64,000 nucleotides of DNA from Sulfurimonas sp. C5 (GTDB taxonomy: Bacteria; Campylobacterota; Campylobacteria; Campylobacterales; Sulfurimonadaceae), in contig NZ_JARXNQ010000001.1 of the NCBI RefSeq assembly GCF_029872055.1, positions 744,001 to 808,000 of the forward strand, written 5' to 3'. Below the pieces are notes generated by a model. It saw only the letters and a list, made by a program, of their open reading frames with translations, ran no database searches and was not told where the DNA came from. The position numbers were made by a program, and so were the translations under genes. This document shows positions 26,497 to 34,698 of this stretch, piece after piece. The stretch's first letter is position 1. Each line of letters opens with the position of its first letter.

Positions 26497-26733
26497 TTAA
26501 CCCTCTCTATGATATTTAATAGCTGCCGTAATTGCTGCAACTATCTTTTTTTTGTCTTGAGCAGGTGCACTTGTTGTATTAACATCCGCACTAGCTTGTG
26601 GTTCAGGGAAAAATTTATGTACAATTTTAGACATAGCATTCATACATAAGATCATAATGATCAAGAACGAAAATACTGTCCCCATTCCTAATAACATAAA
26701 TTTCATCCCCTCAATTACGAGGTTAGTTTCCAT
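26497..26733 (-). CDS. oadG: Oxaloacetate decarboxylase gamma subunit
   Basis: The 78-residue protein has one N-terminal transmembrane helix ('GMKFMLLGMGTVFSFLIIMILCMNAMSKIVHKFFPE') and a C-terminal soluble tail with Pro/Ala. This is the standard OadG build, in which the tail interacts with the alpha subunit and often binds Zn. The C-terminal 'VAAITAAIKYHREG' matches the family's end. It is the first gene of the gamma-alpha-beta operon. Confidence 0.9.
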   Translation of the reverse strand: METNLVIEGMKFMLLGMGTVFSFLIIMILCMNAMSKIVHKFFPEPQASADVNTTSAPAQDKKKIVAAITAAIKYHREG

Positions 26734-26765
26734 AAATTTTACCTTTATCCATAATTTGTCGACTT

Positions 26766-26771
26766 AGTATA
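26766..26771 (-). promoter_or_regulatory. -10 element of the oadGAB operon
   Basis: On the minus strand TATACT lies at 26771-26766, about 33 nt before the oadG start, with AAAGG as ribosome site next to the ATG. The T-rich stretch further upstream is consistent with a Campylobacterota sigma70 promoter, which often lacks a clear -35. Confidence 0.4.
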
Positions 26772-26916
26772 GTAAAAAGATGTTTAAAGAAAGTTTTTAA
26801 TATTCTGTTAATTGACAAAAATGAAAAGAGTGTTACTTTTTTGTTCAGAAAAAAAAACTAAAAATTTCGTAAAGATCTTTTTGATACACTTCCATTATAA
26901 AAACAAACAAATTTTT

Positions 26917-26922
26917 TACAAT
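26917..26922 (+). promoter_or_regulatory. -10-like element close to the 101-residue membrane protein start
   Basis: TACAAT at 26917-26922 lies directly before AGGA (26923-26926) and the ATG at 26933, so the transcript would start at or just before the start codon. Another upstream promoter is equally possible. Confidence 0.3.
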
Positions 26923-26932
26923 AGGAAACATT

Positions 26933-27238
26933 ATGATAGCTGGTATGTACGAACAAACATTTATAGCATATATGATTTTTGGTCTTATCTTAAACTTCGT
27001 ATTTTCAATGCTTTTTGGCCTTTATTTGAGTAAAAACATCGGTATGAAGGAGATGATTGAGTCTAAAGGGGACAAAGAACAGTCATTATGGGTAAGTCTC
27101 AGTCTTTTTATACCTTATGCAAAAATGGCGGTAACACTTTACAGAGTTGCTGTACTTCAATTTTTCTTTTTAAATAAAGGGTACTCTCATAAAGAGTTTT
27201 GGATCTATATGACACACACTCATAAAAGAGAAAATTAA
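26933..27238 (+). CDS. Small membrane protein, unknown
   Basis: The 101-residue protein has one strong transmembrane stretch (about residues 8-32, FIAYMIFGLILNFVFSMLFGLYLS) and a second weakly hydrophobic region (about 57-75), with a basic His-rich tail. I do not recognise a family. Ribosome site AGGA precedes the ATG, and codon use is like the neighbours. It ends with a 4-nt overlap against the convergent nuclease-like gene. It could be a membrane chaperone or a component of a small inner-membrane complex, but nothing in the sequence indicates its task. Confidence 0.7.
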   Translation: MIAGMYEQTFIAYMIFGLILNFVFSMLFGLYLSKNIGMKEMIESKGDKEQSLWVSLSLFIPYAKMAVTLYRVAVLQFFFLNKGYSHKEFWIYMTHTHKREN

Positions 27239-27717
27239 TCCGTTGTTACACAACGCAACACATTAGGATCTTTAAAAATCCCTTTTTTTCTTAACTCTGC
27301 ACTTCTTTGTGCTGATTGAAATCTTGGTTCAAAAACTTCATTTTTCAGATCTTTTTGAATTAGAGCAGCTCCCTCTTTAAGCAAGATTTCTGAATATGTC
27401 AACTCCCCTTTTGCATATATAATACAACTTTTGTTTTCATACTCTAGATGGTAAAAAGACTTTCTGTGAAGCACATGGTAATGTAAATTATACAGTTCAG
27501 GATTTTGTACGTAAAACTTTTTCAATACGTTTTTACACTCTTTAGTCGTTTTTTTAGAGTTTAATAGCTCATCAACCGTTGTAATTCCATAAGGTTTACA
27601 TTGAAAAGAGTAATCAGGCAGAACTTGAAACTCCTGTAAAGCATTACTTAAATTCCCTTTTAACATTAACATTGTCGGTTCTTTTGCATCAAGAGTAAAT
27701 AATGGTATAATTAACAA
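27235..27717 (-). CDS. Possible secreted SNase-like (thermonuclease-type) protein
   Basis: The open frame runs from 27831, but its upstream part overlaps the well-supported small gene at 27737-27910, so a start at TTG 27717 (LLIIPLFTLDAKEP, signal-like) or at the ATGs 27672/27666 is more likely. The C-terminal part, 'GELTYSEILLKEGAALIQ...FQSAQRSAELRKKGIFKDPNVLRC', has the pattern of the C-terminal region of staphylococcal-nuclease-like proteins (AQ..A...KKGIW), while the N-terminal catalytic Arg/Asp/Glu set is not clear. Three or four Cys are present, consistent with a periplasmic fold. The function is uncertain. Confidence 0.55.
   Translation of the reverse strand: MLIIPLFTLDAKEPTMLMLKGNLSNALQEFQVLPDYSFQCKPYGITTVDELLNSKKTTKECKNVLKKFYVQNPELYNLHYHVLHRKSFYHLEYENKSCIIYAKGELTYSEILLKEGAALIQKDLKNEVFEPRFQSAQRSAELRKKGIFKDPNVLRCVTTD
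27705..27710 (+). promoter_or_regulatory. -10 element of the small membrane-anchored protein gene
   Basis: TATAAT at 27705-27710 lies 26 nt before the ATG at 27737, with GAGG (27727-27730) at correct spacing. The promoter lies inside the 5' part of the convergent nuclease-like frame, which supports the shorter start of that gene. Confidence 0.5.
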
Positions 27718-27736
27718 CCAAACTTTGAGGTTATTA

Positions 27737-27910
27737 ATGAGTGATTTTAAACTAAAACTAGTTCTGAGTATTTTAAGCGGGATACTTTTTTCATTTATTT
27801 TCATAATTCTTGCTTTTGCTCTTCCTGTCAAAGACGCTCCTGAACCTATCGTAATAAAAAAACCTCAAGGAAAACTTGAAAAAATTGCTGAATCTATGAA
27901 AAATAGATAA
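27737..27910 (+). CDS. Small single-pass membrane protein
   Basis: The 57-residue protein is MSDFKLKLVLSILSGILFSF..., with one transmembrane helix (about residues 8-29) followed by an extracytoplasmic or cytoplasmic basic tail with 'PEPIVIKKPQGKLEKIAESMKNR'. The ATG start with GAGG and a consensus TATAAT 26 nt upstream is preferred to the TTG at 27725. It converges with the 171-residue protein gene (2-nt gap). I do not recognise the family. It may be a Campylobacterota-specific membrane peptide. Confidence 0.65.
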   Translation: MSDFKLKLVLSILSGILFSFIFIILAFALPVKDAPEPIVIKKPQGKLEKIAESMKNR

Positions 27911-27912
27911 TG

Positions 27913-28428
27913 CTATAAAGCATTTTTAATAGCCAAGAGTTTCAAAGTATCGTACGCTCTTTGAGGCTTTAGTTTTATTGCACAGTATTTTAACGCTTCT
28001 AAGCAATGTACAAGATAATCTAAATCATCTTTTTTCATCAACTCATATAATAAAATTTGCGCATCATGAATACGTAAGTTTCTTGCTACACCTAAATTTT
28101 TATGTGCAAGTTCTCTAAATGGTGTATAGTCTAAATCTTTTGAATTAGCTTTTGAGTTTTGTAACTCTTTTAAATACTTTTCAAACTGAACGACAGATTT
28201 TGTGATCTGTTCAACATAATCTTCTACTAGATGATCCACAAGTTCTGCATCTAATCCCAGCTCTTCTATTGCGATGGCCGGATCATAATCATAACCTTCT
28301 ATTTTTAAATTTGAAAGTTCAAATACCGCCAATTCATGACATAGTAATTCTGCTTGTTGTGACAATGTAATAGGATCAGTTTGTTGTATATCCGTAAGAT
28401 AATAATTGAGTTTCTCTAACATAAACAA
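27913..28428 (-). CDS. Helical conserved protein, unknown (Hpt-like segment possible)
   Basis: The 171-residue protein is predicted to be nearly all helix with a Leu/Tyr-rich N-terminus. The segment at about 105-150, 'FRELAHKNLGVARNLRIHDAQILLYELMKKDDLDYL', looks like a histidine-phosphotransfer helix: AHKNLGVARN compares with the AHxLKGxAxN of Hpt domains, with His at the right place. The surrounding helices are not clear enough to call it Hpt. It is not obviously in an operon; htpG lies 95 nt upstream on the same strand. Confidence 0.6.
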   Translation of the reverse strand: MFMLEKLNYYLTDIQQTDPITLSQQAELLCHELAVFELSNLKIEGYDYDPAIAIEELGLDAELVDHLVEDYVEQITKSVVQFEKYLKELQNSKANSKDLDYTPFRELAHKNLGVARNLRIHDAQILLYELMKKDDLDYLVHCLEALKYCAIKLKPQRAYDTLKLLAIKNAL

Positions 28429-28488
28429 TAAGATAGCATATTTTTTAACGAAGATGTGTTTTTTAAAGGAAAATATTCATAATAAATC

Positions 28489-28517
28489 CTTATGGGTGCT
28501 ACAAATACACCCATAAG
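28489..28517 (-). terminator. Hairpin after htpG
   Basis: CTTATGGGTG-CTACAAATA-CACCCATAAG is a perfect ten-pair stem. It lies just downstream of the htpG stop (28524) on the minus strand and is followed by GATTTATTAT, a T-containing but not ideal tract. A terminator is probable. Confidence 0.6.
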
Positions 28518-28523
28518 CGGTTT

Positions 28524-30416
28524 TTAGAGGGCTTTTGTGATAATTCTGTTTAATCTTGTAACAAAGTCTGCCGTATCTTTTAACTCCTGACCGTCAAACA
28601 GTCTTGCCTGGTCAAGAAGTACGTGTGCAGCATCTGCAATTAGATTTTGATCAGCTGACTCTTTTAGTTTTTTGATCAGATCATGATTTGGATTTACTTG
28701 TAAAATTGGTGCAGGTTCTGGCACATCACCGCCTTGACCCATCTGTTTCATCATTTGTGCCATCATATAAGCAGGATCTTCTTTATCTGCTTTAATTGCA
28801 ACAGCAGATTCAACAAGTTCAGGAGCAACTTCAACAGCTTTTACCTCTTCACCTAGAAGCTCTTTGATCTCGTTTGTGAAACCTTCGTATTCTTTTGAAA
28901 GTTCCTCTTTCGCTTTTTGCTCCTCTTCACTCTCTTCTAACTTTGCATCCGTAACATTTACAAGTTTGTAGTCTTTGTATTCTGTAACCATTGGGAAGAT
29001 GATCGTGTCTACCTCTTCATTTAGAACAAGTACGTCGATATTTTTTGCTTTAAACTTCTCTAATACAGGAGATTTTTTCAGCATATCAAGTGAAGATTTT
29101 CCAGTAATATAGTAGATCTCTTTTTTATCTTCATCTACATTTTTTATAAACTCTTCGATCGATGTTTGCTCATTTGAATTAAGTGTATTGAACTTTAATA
29201 ACTCTAAGATCTTTTCACGGTTTCCAAAATCATTATAAAGTCCTTCTTTAAGTACATTTCCAAACTCTTTATAGAAAGTATCGTATTTCTCAGGTTCTTT
29301 ATTCATCATTTTAGCAAGCTCTGAAAGTACTTTTTTCACTGAAGCATTTTTGATTTTTGCCATTACTGCATTGCTTTGTAAGATCTCACGAGATACGTTT
29401 AGAGGTAAATCTTTTGAATCGATTACACCGCGTAAAAATCTTAAGTATGTCGGCATTAATTCTTTTTCATCATCTGTAATAAATACACGGTTGATGTACA
29501 GTTTGATACCTGACTGATAATCTACTCTGTAGATATCCATAGGTGCTTTGCTTGGGATGTAGAAAAGTGTCGTATATTCGATTGCACCTTCTGCTTTATT
29601 GTGCATCCAAGCTAAAGGCTCTTCGCTAGAATGCGCGATTGTTTGGTAAAAATCTTTGTACTCTTCATCAGAAACTTCAGATTTTGCAATACTCCAAAGT
29701 GCATTTGCCTTATTGATCTGCTCATTGTTTACTTCAGTTTTAGCAGGCTCAGTTTCATTCCCTTCATCATCTGTTTTTGCAGGGATATAGTTTTCTTTGT
29801 CCATAAATATCGCAAACGGAATATGGTTAGAGTATTTTTTGATCAGAGATTCAAGTCTGAAAGTTTCAGTAAACTCTGTTTCATCATCGTTAAGGAAAAG
29901 TTTGATCTCAGTACCGTGAGACTCTTTTGTTGCCTCTTCGATGTCAAATTCACCCGAACCGTTACTGACCCACTTGTACGCTTTCTCTTCACCGGCTTTT
30001 TTCGTAGTAACCTCAACTTTACCAGCTACCATAAATGCTGCGTAAAAACCTACTCCGAATTGTCCGATCAGTTGAGAATCCTGTTTTTGATCACCGCTTA
30101 AAGACTCTAAGAACGCTTTTGTACCTGACTTTGCGATCGTACCTAAGTTATTCATTAGGTCCTCTTCGTTCATACCGATACCGCTGTCTATAATTGTTAA
30201 TGTTTTTTCATCTTTGTTCGGTACTAAATCGATACGAGGATTAAAGTTTATAGTTTTGTATTTATCATCTGTTAAATGGAGCATATTAAGTTTGTCCAAT
30301 GCATCCGAGGCATTAGAGATTAGCTCACGTAAAAAAATCTCTTTATTTGAATAGAGTGAGTGAATCATTAAATGTAGTATTTGATTTGCTTCAGTTTGAA
30401 ACTTATGTGTTGCCAT
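28524..30416 (-). CDS. htpG: Chaperone protein HtpG (Hsp90)
   Basis: The 630-residue ATP-dependent chaperone has the GHKL ATP-binding domain ('LRELISNASDALDKL', 'IDSGIGMNEEDLMNNLGTIAKSGT', 'QFGVGFYAAFMVA', 'HGTEIKLFL'), the middle domain ('IYRVDYQSGIKLYINRVFITDDEKELMPTYLRFLRGVID', 'SREILQSNAV') and a C-terminal dimerisation region. The length is standard for bacterial HtpG (about 620-635). A ribosome site (AAAGGAAG) precedes the start. A -10-like TAAAAT (minus strand, 30451-30446) lies about 30 nt upstream. It is monocistronic, ending in a hairpin. Confidence 0.97.
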   Translation of the reverse strand: MATHKFQTEANQILHLMIHSLYSNKEIFLRELISNASDALDKLNMLHLTDDKYKTINFNPRIDLVPNKDEKTLTIIDSGIGMNEEDLMNNLGTIAKSGTKAFLESLSGDQKQDSQLIGQFGVGFYAAFMVAGKVEVTTKKAGEEKAYKWVSNGSGEFDIEEATKESHGTEIKLFLNDDETEFTETFRLESLIKKYSNHIPFAIFMDKENYIPAKTDDEGNETEPAKTEVNNEQINKANALWSIAKSEVSDEEYKDFYQTIAHSSEEPLAWMHNKAEGAIEYTTLFYIPSKAPMDIYRVDYQSGIKLYINRVFITDDEKELMPTYLRFLRGVIDSKDLPLNVSREILQSNAVMAKIKNASVKKVLSELAKMMNKEPEKYDTFYKEFGNVLKEGLYNDFGNREKILELLKFNTLNSNEQTSIEEFIKNVDEDKKEIYYITGKSSLDMLKKSPVLEKFKAKNIDVLVLNEEVDTIIFPMVTEYKDYKLVNVTDAKLEESEEEQKAKEELSKEYEGFTNEIKELLGEEVKAVEVAPELVESAVAIKADKEDPAYMMAQMMKQMGQGGDVPEPAPILQVNPNHDLIKKLKESADQNLIADAAHVLLDQARLFDGQELKDTADFVTRLNRIITKAL

Positions 30417-30500
30417 TTATCTTCCTTTTTTTGTAAATTTATGTGATTTTAGCAAAAAAACGTAAATGGATGCAAATAATATCAATTAAGTTTAGTCAGT

Positions 30501-30523
30501 AAGACTAAAGTATATTTAGTCTT
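30501..30523 (-). terminator. Hairpin overlapping the end of the deacetylase gene
   Basis: AAGACTAAA-GTATA-TTTAGTCTT is a nine-pair perfect stem covering the deacetylase stop codon region (30516). In the minus direction the following bases are ACTGACTAAA, without a clear U-run, so the stem may be an RNA end-stabilising element. Confidence 0.4.
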
Positions 30524-31490
30524 TGAAAATCCATAAATGGCTATACCAATACCATTTGTCATTTTCTGCTTCAGCCGTACATGTATATTTTTCCCTTCTG
30601 AATCTGATTTTTTCTTTGGATTTTGTTTGAAACGTAGTATCATCCAACCATTTAACATCTATAGGTTCTCCACTAGATAAGTAACATCTGATACCCATAT
30701 GTTTTTTGAGCTTAATTTGCAGTGTTGGAGGGTTATTGGTCATATATTCTTGTATGGAGTTTATAGGTAGAGGTAAAGTGTTTAGTTTTAAAGCAAACTC
30801 TTCTAGAGCTGCATATCGTTCTGCCATAGGGTAACGAGGAACATGATTGAGATTTCCTTTGTACAGTACTCCAGATGTTTGCGTAATCCCTACATAACTA
30901 TTTTTTTCTAAATAGTTTTGCAGCTCCTCATCATACTCTCCAAACGGATATGAAAACATTTTAGGGTTTTCATTGGTATGTTTGCCAAGTTCCTCCTGTA
31001 GTCTTTTTTGTGCATATTGAATCTCTTTGTTTAAGAGATCTTTTTTTTGAAGTAAATATGGATGTGAATAAGAGTGATTGGAAAACTCAATTCCGTACTT
31101 TTGCATCTCTCTCATCTCATCCCAACTCATATAGAATTTTGATCCCACATCAACTGCATGTGTATTTACAAAAACAGTACATTGATATTTATACCTCTTC
31201 AACATCTTAAACGCTACGGTATAAACAGACTTGTAAGCATCGTCAATTGTAAGTACTACTGTTTTCGGCGGTAAAGGTTTGTTTTGTTTTAACAAATTTA
31301 TAACTGTTGAGAGTTTGACTACATTATAATTATTTTTGAATAGATAATCTAATTGTGCTTGAAACTGCTCTTTTGTAACGTTGGTTGAAGGATACTTTTC
31401 ATTTCCAAAATGATGATACATAAATACAACGGCATGTTCATCTGCAAAAGTACTAAAAACGATAAATATTAGTAAAATAATTTTCTTCAT
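30516..31490 (-). CDS. Secreted polysaccharide deacetylase (CE4/NodB family)
   Basis: The 324-residue protein has a signal peptide (MKKIILLIFIVFSTFA) and a NodB-type domain. It has the Asp pair in 'VVLTIDDAYKSV', the metal His motif 'SNHSYSHPYLL', 'SYPFGEYDEEL' for the active-site Tyr/Arg region, and a leading 'VVFMYHHFGNEKYP' as in family members acting on peptidoglycan or poly-N-acetylglucosamine. A C-terminal region of about 80 residues with Trp/Cys ('YLSSGEPIDVKWLDDTTF') is not part of the catalytic domain and resembles a small beta-sandwich. The substrate is unknown. It lies divergent from the membrane protein at 31531. Confidence 0.88.
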   Translation of the reverse strand: MKKIILLIFIVFSTFADEHAVVFMYHHFGNEKYPSTNVTKEQFQAQLDYLFKNNYNVVKLSTVINLLKQNKPLPPKTVVLTIDDAYKSVYTVAFKMLKRYKYQCTVFVNTHAVDVGSKFYMSWDEMREMQKYGIEFSNHSYSHPYLLQKKDLLNKEIQYAQKRLQEELGKHTNENPKMFSYPFGEYDEELQNYLEKNSYVGITQTSGVLYKGNLNHVPRYPMAERYAALEEFALKLNTLPLPINSIQEYMTNNPPTLQIKLKKHMGIRCYLSSGEPIDVKWLDDTTFQTKSKEKIRFRREKYTCTAEAENDKWYWYSHLWIFKD

Positions 31491-31518
31491 ACTTATGATT
31501 ATACTTAATTCCTTTGGA

Positions 31519-31524
31519 TATAAT
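31519..31524 (+). promoter_or_regulatory. -10 element directly at the start of the 31531 gene
   Basis: TATAAT at 31519-31524 is seven bases before the ATG at 31531. If used, transcription would start at the ATG and the mRNA would be leaderless. No ribosome site lies between them. Confidence 0.45.
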
Positions 31525-31530
31525 ACTCAT

Positions 31531-31848
31531 ATGAATAATTCAGACTTTATTGATATGATACAACCAACACCGAAACTGCTCTCCAAACGCTGCAAAGCAA
31601 TTGCTCTTTTATTGCGTTTATTTTTACAGTTTTCAATCTATCCGGTTAGTGCCTTAGTTTGGTACTTTGAGGGGTGGTTTATTGCTGTTTTGACACTTCT
31701 TTTAGGTTTTGTAATTATCGGTATTATCCGCTCAAAACTTCGAAATGATTCTATCCCTGTACAACAAAGGGAATACAACTATAACGATCAAGGTATTGCT
31801 GCTTGGTATACTGCAAAACATTTTTGTTACGAAGGAGAATATAAATAA
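31531..31848 (+). CDS. Small membrane protein upstream of DUF808 gene
   Basis: The 105-residue protein runs from ATG 31531 (MNNSDFIDMIQPTPKLLSKR); the TTG-started longer frame from 31495 is less likely. Two adjacent transmembrane segments (about residues 26-45 and 46-62, LFLQFSIYPVSALVWYF and WFIAVLTLLLGFVIIGII) make a hairpin, followed by a soluble tail ending 'FCYEGEYK'. No family was recognised. Its stop overlaps the DUF808 start (TAATG), so the two are probably translated together. Absence of a leader sequence is notable. Confidence 0.65.
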   Translation: MNNSDFIDMIQPTPKLLSKRCKAIALLLRLFLQFSIYPVSALVWYFEGWFIAVLTLLLGFVIIGIIRSKLRNDSIPVQQREYNYNDQGIAAWYTAKHFCYEGEYK

Positions 31849-32732
31849 TGACAGGTGGTTTTTTCGCAGTCTTTGACGACATTGCAACTCTTTTAGATGA
31901 TGCGGCATCTATGACAAAAGTCGCTACTAAAAAAACAGCGGGTATTTTAGGTGACGACTTGGCTGTCAATGCACAAAAAGCTTCTGACTTTGCAGCTTCC
32001 CGTGAGATCCCTGTTCTATGGGCAATTACAAAAGGCTCATTTATAAATAAACTCATCATCTTACCTCTTGCATTTTTACTCAGCTATTTTGCTTCTTGGG
32101 CTATTATTCCAATACTTATGCTCGGTGGAGCTTATTTAGCTTTTGAAGGAGCTGAAAAAGTTTTAGAATGGATCATGCCACACAAACATCATAAACATGA
32201 AAACCCCGACTTGCACCTAAGCGAAGATGAAATACTCTATATAGAAAAAGAGAAGATCAAGTCTGCCATTAAAACAGATTTTATTCTCTCAATAGAGATC
32301 GTCATCATGGCTTTGGGTGTAGTGCTGAATGAAACACTAGCAACTCAGATCATTGCCGTAACTATAGTAGCTTTTTTAGCAACTATCGGTGTATATGGGA
32401 TAGTAACTCTTATTGTACGTATGGACGATATCGGTTTTCATCTCATTGCAACTGCAAAAGAGACAAATAAGTTTCGTAAAGGTATCGGTTTAATGCTTGT
32501 ACGTTCCCTGCCAAAAGTGATCAAATCACTTACGATTATCGGTACTCTTGCTATGCTTTTAGTTGCAGGAGGAATCTATATGCACAACTGGCACCAACTC
32601 CATGAGCTATTTCATTTTCTGCCGACTATGCTATCGGAACTTCTGATCGGACTTATTCTTGGGGCTTTGGTTTTAGGAGTTGAAAAAGTGTTCTCACAGC
32701 TAAAGAAAGTTATAATTTCGACAAAAAAATAA
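31848..32732 (+). CDS. DUF808-family (YedI-like) inner-membrane protein
   Basis: The 294-residue protein has the DUF808 start 'FAVFDDIATLLDDAASMTKVATKKTAGILGDDLAVNA', then several transmembrane segments ('LIILPLAFLLSYFASWAIIPILMLGGAYLAFEGAEKVLEW'), a His-rich cytoplasmic loop 'HKHHKHEN' that is longer than usual, and a C-terminal membrane half. YedI/DUF808 proteins are of unknown function. The His loop hints at metal binding but is unproven. It overlaps the preceding small gene by 1-4 nt and precedes the ABC-F gene by 10 nt. Confidence 0.88.
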   Translation: MTGGFFAVFDDIATLLDDAASMTKVATKKTAGILGDDLAVNAQKASDFAASREIPVLWAITKGSFINKLIILPLAFLLSYFASWAIIPILMLGGAYLAFEGAEKVLEWIMPHKHHKHENPDLHLSEDEILYIEKEKIKSAIKTDFILSIEIVIMALGVVLNETLATQIIAVTIVAFLATIGVYGIVTLIVRMDDIGFHLIATAKETNKFRKGIGLMLVRSLPKVIKSLTIIGTLAMLLVAGGIYMHNWHQLHELFHFLPTMLSELLIGLILGALVLGVEKVFSQLKKVIISTKK

Positions 32733-32742
32733 GAACAATTTT

Positions 32743-34698
32743 ATGGCACTAATAGACTTACAAAATATCTCAAAACATTACTCTGCACAAAAAATCTTGG
32801 TTGAAGTGAACTTCCATGTCGATGAAGGTGAACGTATCGTTATCATCGGAAAAAACGGTAGCGGTAAATCGACTTTAATGAAGATAGTCAACGGCTCGCT
32901 AGATGCTGATGAGGGTAGACGCATTGTACAAAACGATATTGAAGTCAAAATGCTTGATCAACGCCCTGTTTTTGAAGAAGGGCATAACGTCCGCGAAGCC
33001 GTAGAAGCAGGTTTAAAAGAGATTAACGCCGCAAAAGATCGCTATAACGAGCTTACAAATCTTTTAGCTGAAGATTTTGAAAATAAGACACTTTTAAAAG
33101 AACATGAAAAACTCTCTAACTACATCGAACACCATTCTGCATGGAATTTAGATGATAAGATCGAGCGTATTATTCAGCACTTTGATCTCAAACAATATGA
33201 GGACAAACCGATAGCGCTTCTCAGCGGAGGGGAACAAAGACGTGTAGCTCTTGCTTCACTTCTGCTGCAAAAACCTGATGTACTTCTCCTTGATGAGCCT
33301 ACCAACCACCTTGACGTATATATGGTTGAGTTTTTGGAAGAGCTTCTTTTAAAAGAGAAATTTACTCTTGTATTTATTTCCCACGACCGTTACTTCATAG
33401 ATCGTGTAGCAACAAAATCGATTGAAGTTGAAGATTGTGCCCTTAGGGAATACAAAGGTGGTTACAGTGACTACTTAAGACAAAAAGAGCAGTACCTGCA
33501 AAATCTTCAAAAACAACATGAAACACTTCTCTCGTTACTTAAACGTGAAAATGAGTGGTATTCACGCGGTGTTAGAGCAAGGCTTAAACGTAATGAAGGA
33601 CGTAAAGAACGTTTAATGGAGTTACGTGAAGCTGCAAAAAGCAACCCCTCAAAGATCAGAAAAATGTCTATGGAGTTACAGCGTGAAGCTAAACACTTCA
33701 ACCGTGACAAAAGTATAAACAAACAAAAAATGCTTTTTGAGATCGAAGATTTACATGTAAAACTAGGTGATAAAGAGTTATTACACGATTTTACAACAAG
33801 GATTTTACAAAAAGACGTAATCGCAATCGTAGGTCCAAACGGAAGTGGAAAATCAACTCTTTTAAAAGTATTGCTGGGGCGTATCAAACCTATATCCGGG
33901 AAAATTAAAAAAGGGGAATTTACAGTAGGCTACTTCGATCAGCACCGTGAGATGCTTGACGATGACAAAAACCTTATTGAGACTTTTTGTCCAAACGGCG
34001 GTGATCGTGTAAGTGTACAGGGAAAAGATTTACATGTATACGGATACCTCAAAAACTTTCTATTCCCGAGAGAGTTTTTAGACAAGAAGATCGGTGTGCT
34101 TAGCGGTGGGGAAAAAAACCGTGTAGCACTTGCCCTGCTCTTTACTAAAAAAGTAGATATTTTAATTCTCGATGAGCCTACAAATGATCTCGATATTCCA
34201 ACGATCAATATCTTGGAAGAACAACTTACAAATTTTCCTGGTGCGGTAATACTTGTAAGTCACGATAGATACTTTGTAGACAAAATTGCAAAAAAACTCT
34301 TCATCTTTAAAAAAGACAAAACAATCGAAGAGTCGTATCAACAGTACAGTGAGTATCTTGAACTTGAAAAAGAACTCCATGAACTAGATGAGATGGAAAA
34401 AGAGGCTTTGGTTATTGAAGAAAAGCCAAAAGAGGAAATCAAAGAGAAACCAAAACCTGTCAAACTGACATATAAAGAGAAAATTGCTCTTGAAAAACTC
34501 CCTGCCGAGATTGAAGCATTGGAATTACAGATCGAGGAAAAGAACAACTGTTTGGCAAATCCTGCATGCTATGAAGAGATTGGTATTTCAGTTTTAGCAA
34601 AAGAATTAGAAGAACTTGAAGCCCTCTATGAAGAGAAGGTGGAAGAGCTTTTAACTATTGAAGAAAAAGTAGAGGCGATAGAAAATGGCTCATCATAA
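32743..34698 (+). CDS. ABC-F family ATPase (Uup/EttA-like)
   Basis: The 651-residue cytoplasmic protein has two nucleotide-binding domains without membrane segments: Walker A GKNGSGKST and signature LSGGEQRR in the first, GPNGSGKST and LSGGEKNR in the second. The linker, 'VRARLKRNEGRKERLMELREAA', and a highly charged C-terminal coiled coil (about residues 540-650) are like Uup. ABC-F proteins act on ribosomes, and some on DNA repair (Uup). The last bases overlap the following DASS transporter (ATG at 34685) by 14 nt, suggesting coupling. The precise subfamily is uncertain. Confidence 0.9.
   Translation: MALIDLQNISKHYSAQKILVEVNFHVDEGERIVIIGKNGSGKSTLMKIVNGSLDADEGRRIVQNDIEVKMLDQRPVFEEGHNVREAVEAGLKEINAAKDRYNELTNLLAEDFENKTLLKEHEKLSNYIEHHSAWNLDDKIERIIQHFDLKQYEDKPIALLSGGEQRRVALASLLLQKPDVLLLDEPTNHLDVYMVEFLEELLLKEKFTLVFISHDRYFIDRVATKSIEVEDCALREYKGGYSDYLRQKEQYLQNLQKQHETLLSLLKRENEWYSRGVRARLKRNEGRKERLMELREAAKSNPSKIRKMSMELQREAKHFNRDKSINKQKMLFEIEDLHVKLGDKELLHDFTTRILQKDVIAIVGPNGSGKSTLLKVLLGRIKPISGKIKKGEFTVGYFDQHREMLDDDKNLIETFCPNGGDRVSVQGKDLHVYGYLKNFLFPREFLDKKIGVLSGGEKNRVALALLFTKKVDILILDEPTNDLDIPTINILEEQLTNFPGAVILVSHDRYFVDKIAKKLFIFKKDKTIEESYQQYSEYLELEKELHELDEMEKEALVIEEKPKEEIKEKPKPVKLTYKEKIALEKLPAEIEALELQIEEKNNCLANPACYEEIGISVLAKELEELEALYEEKVEELLTIEEKVEAIENGSS

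Noticed and set aside
26812-27033. 73-residue plus-strand ORF
   Set aside because: It overlaps the better-supported 26933 gene in another frame and its N-terminus lies in the oadG promoter region.
27718-27831. 5' extension of the minus-strand nuclease-like frame
   Set aside because: It overlaps the small gene at 27737-27910, which has its own TATAAT, GAGG and ATG; a later start is more likely.
27913-28428. Histidine phosphotransfer (Hpt) protein
   Set aside because: Only one AHK-like segment fits; the neighbouring helices do not, so the call remains unknown.
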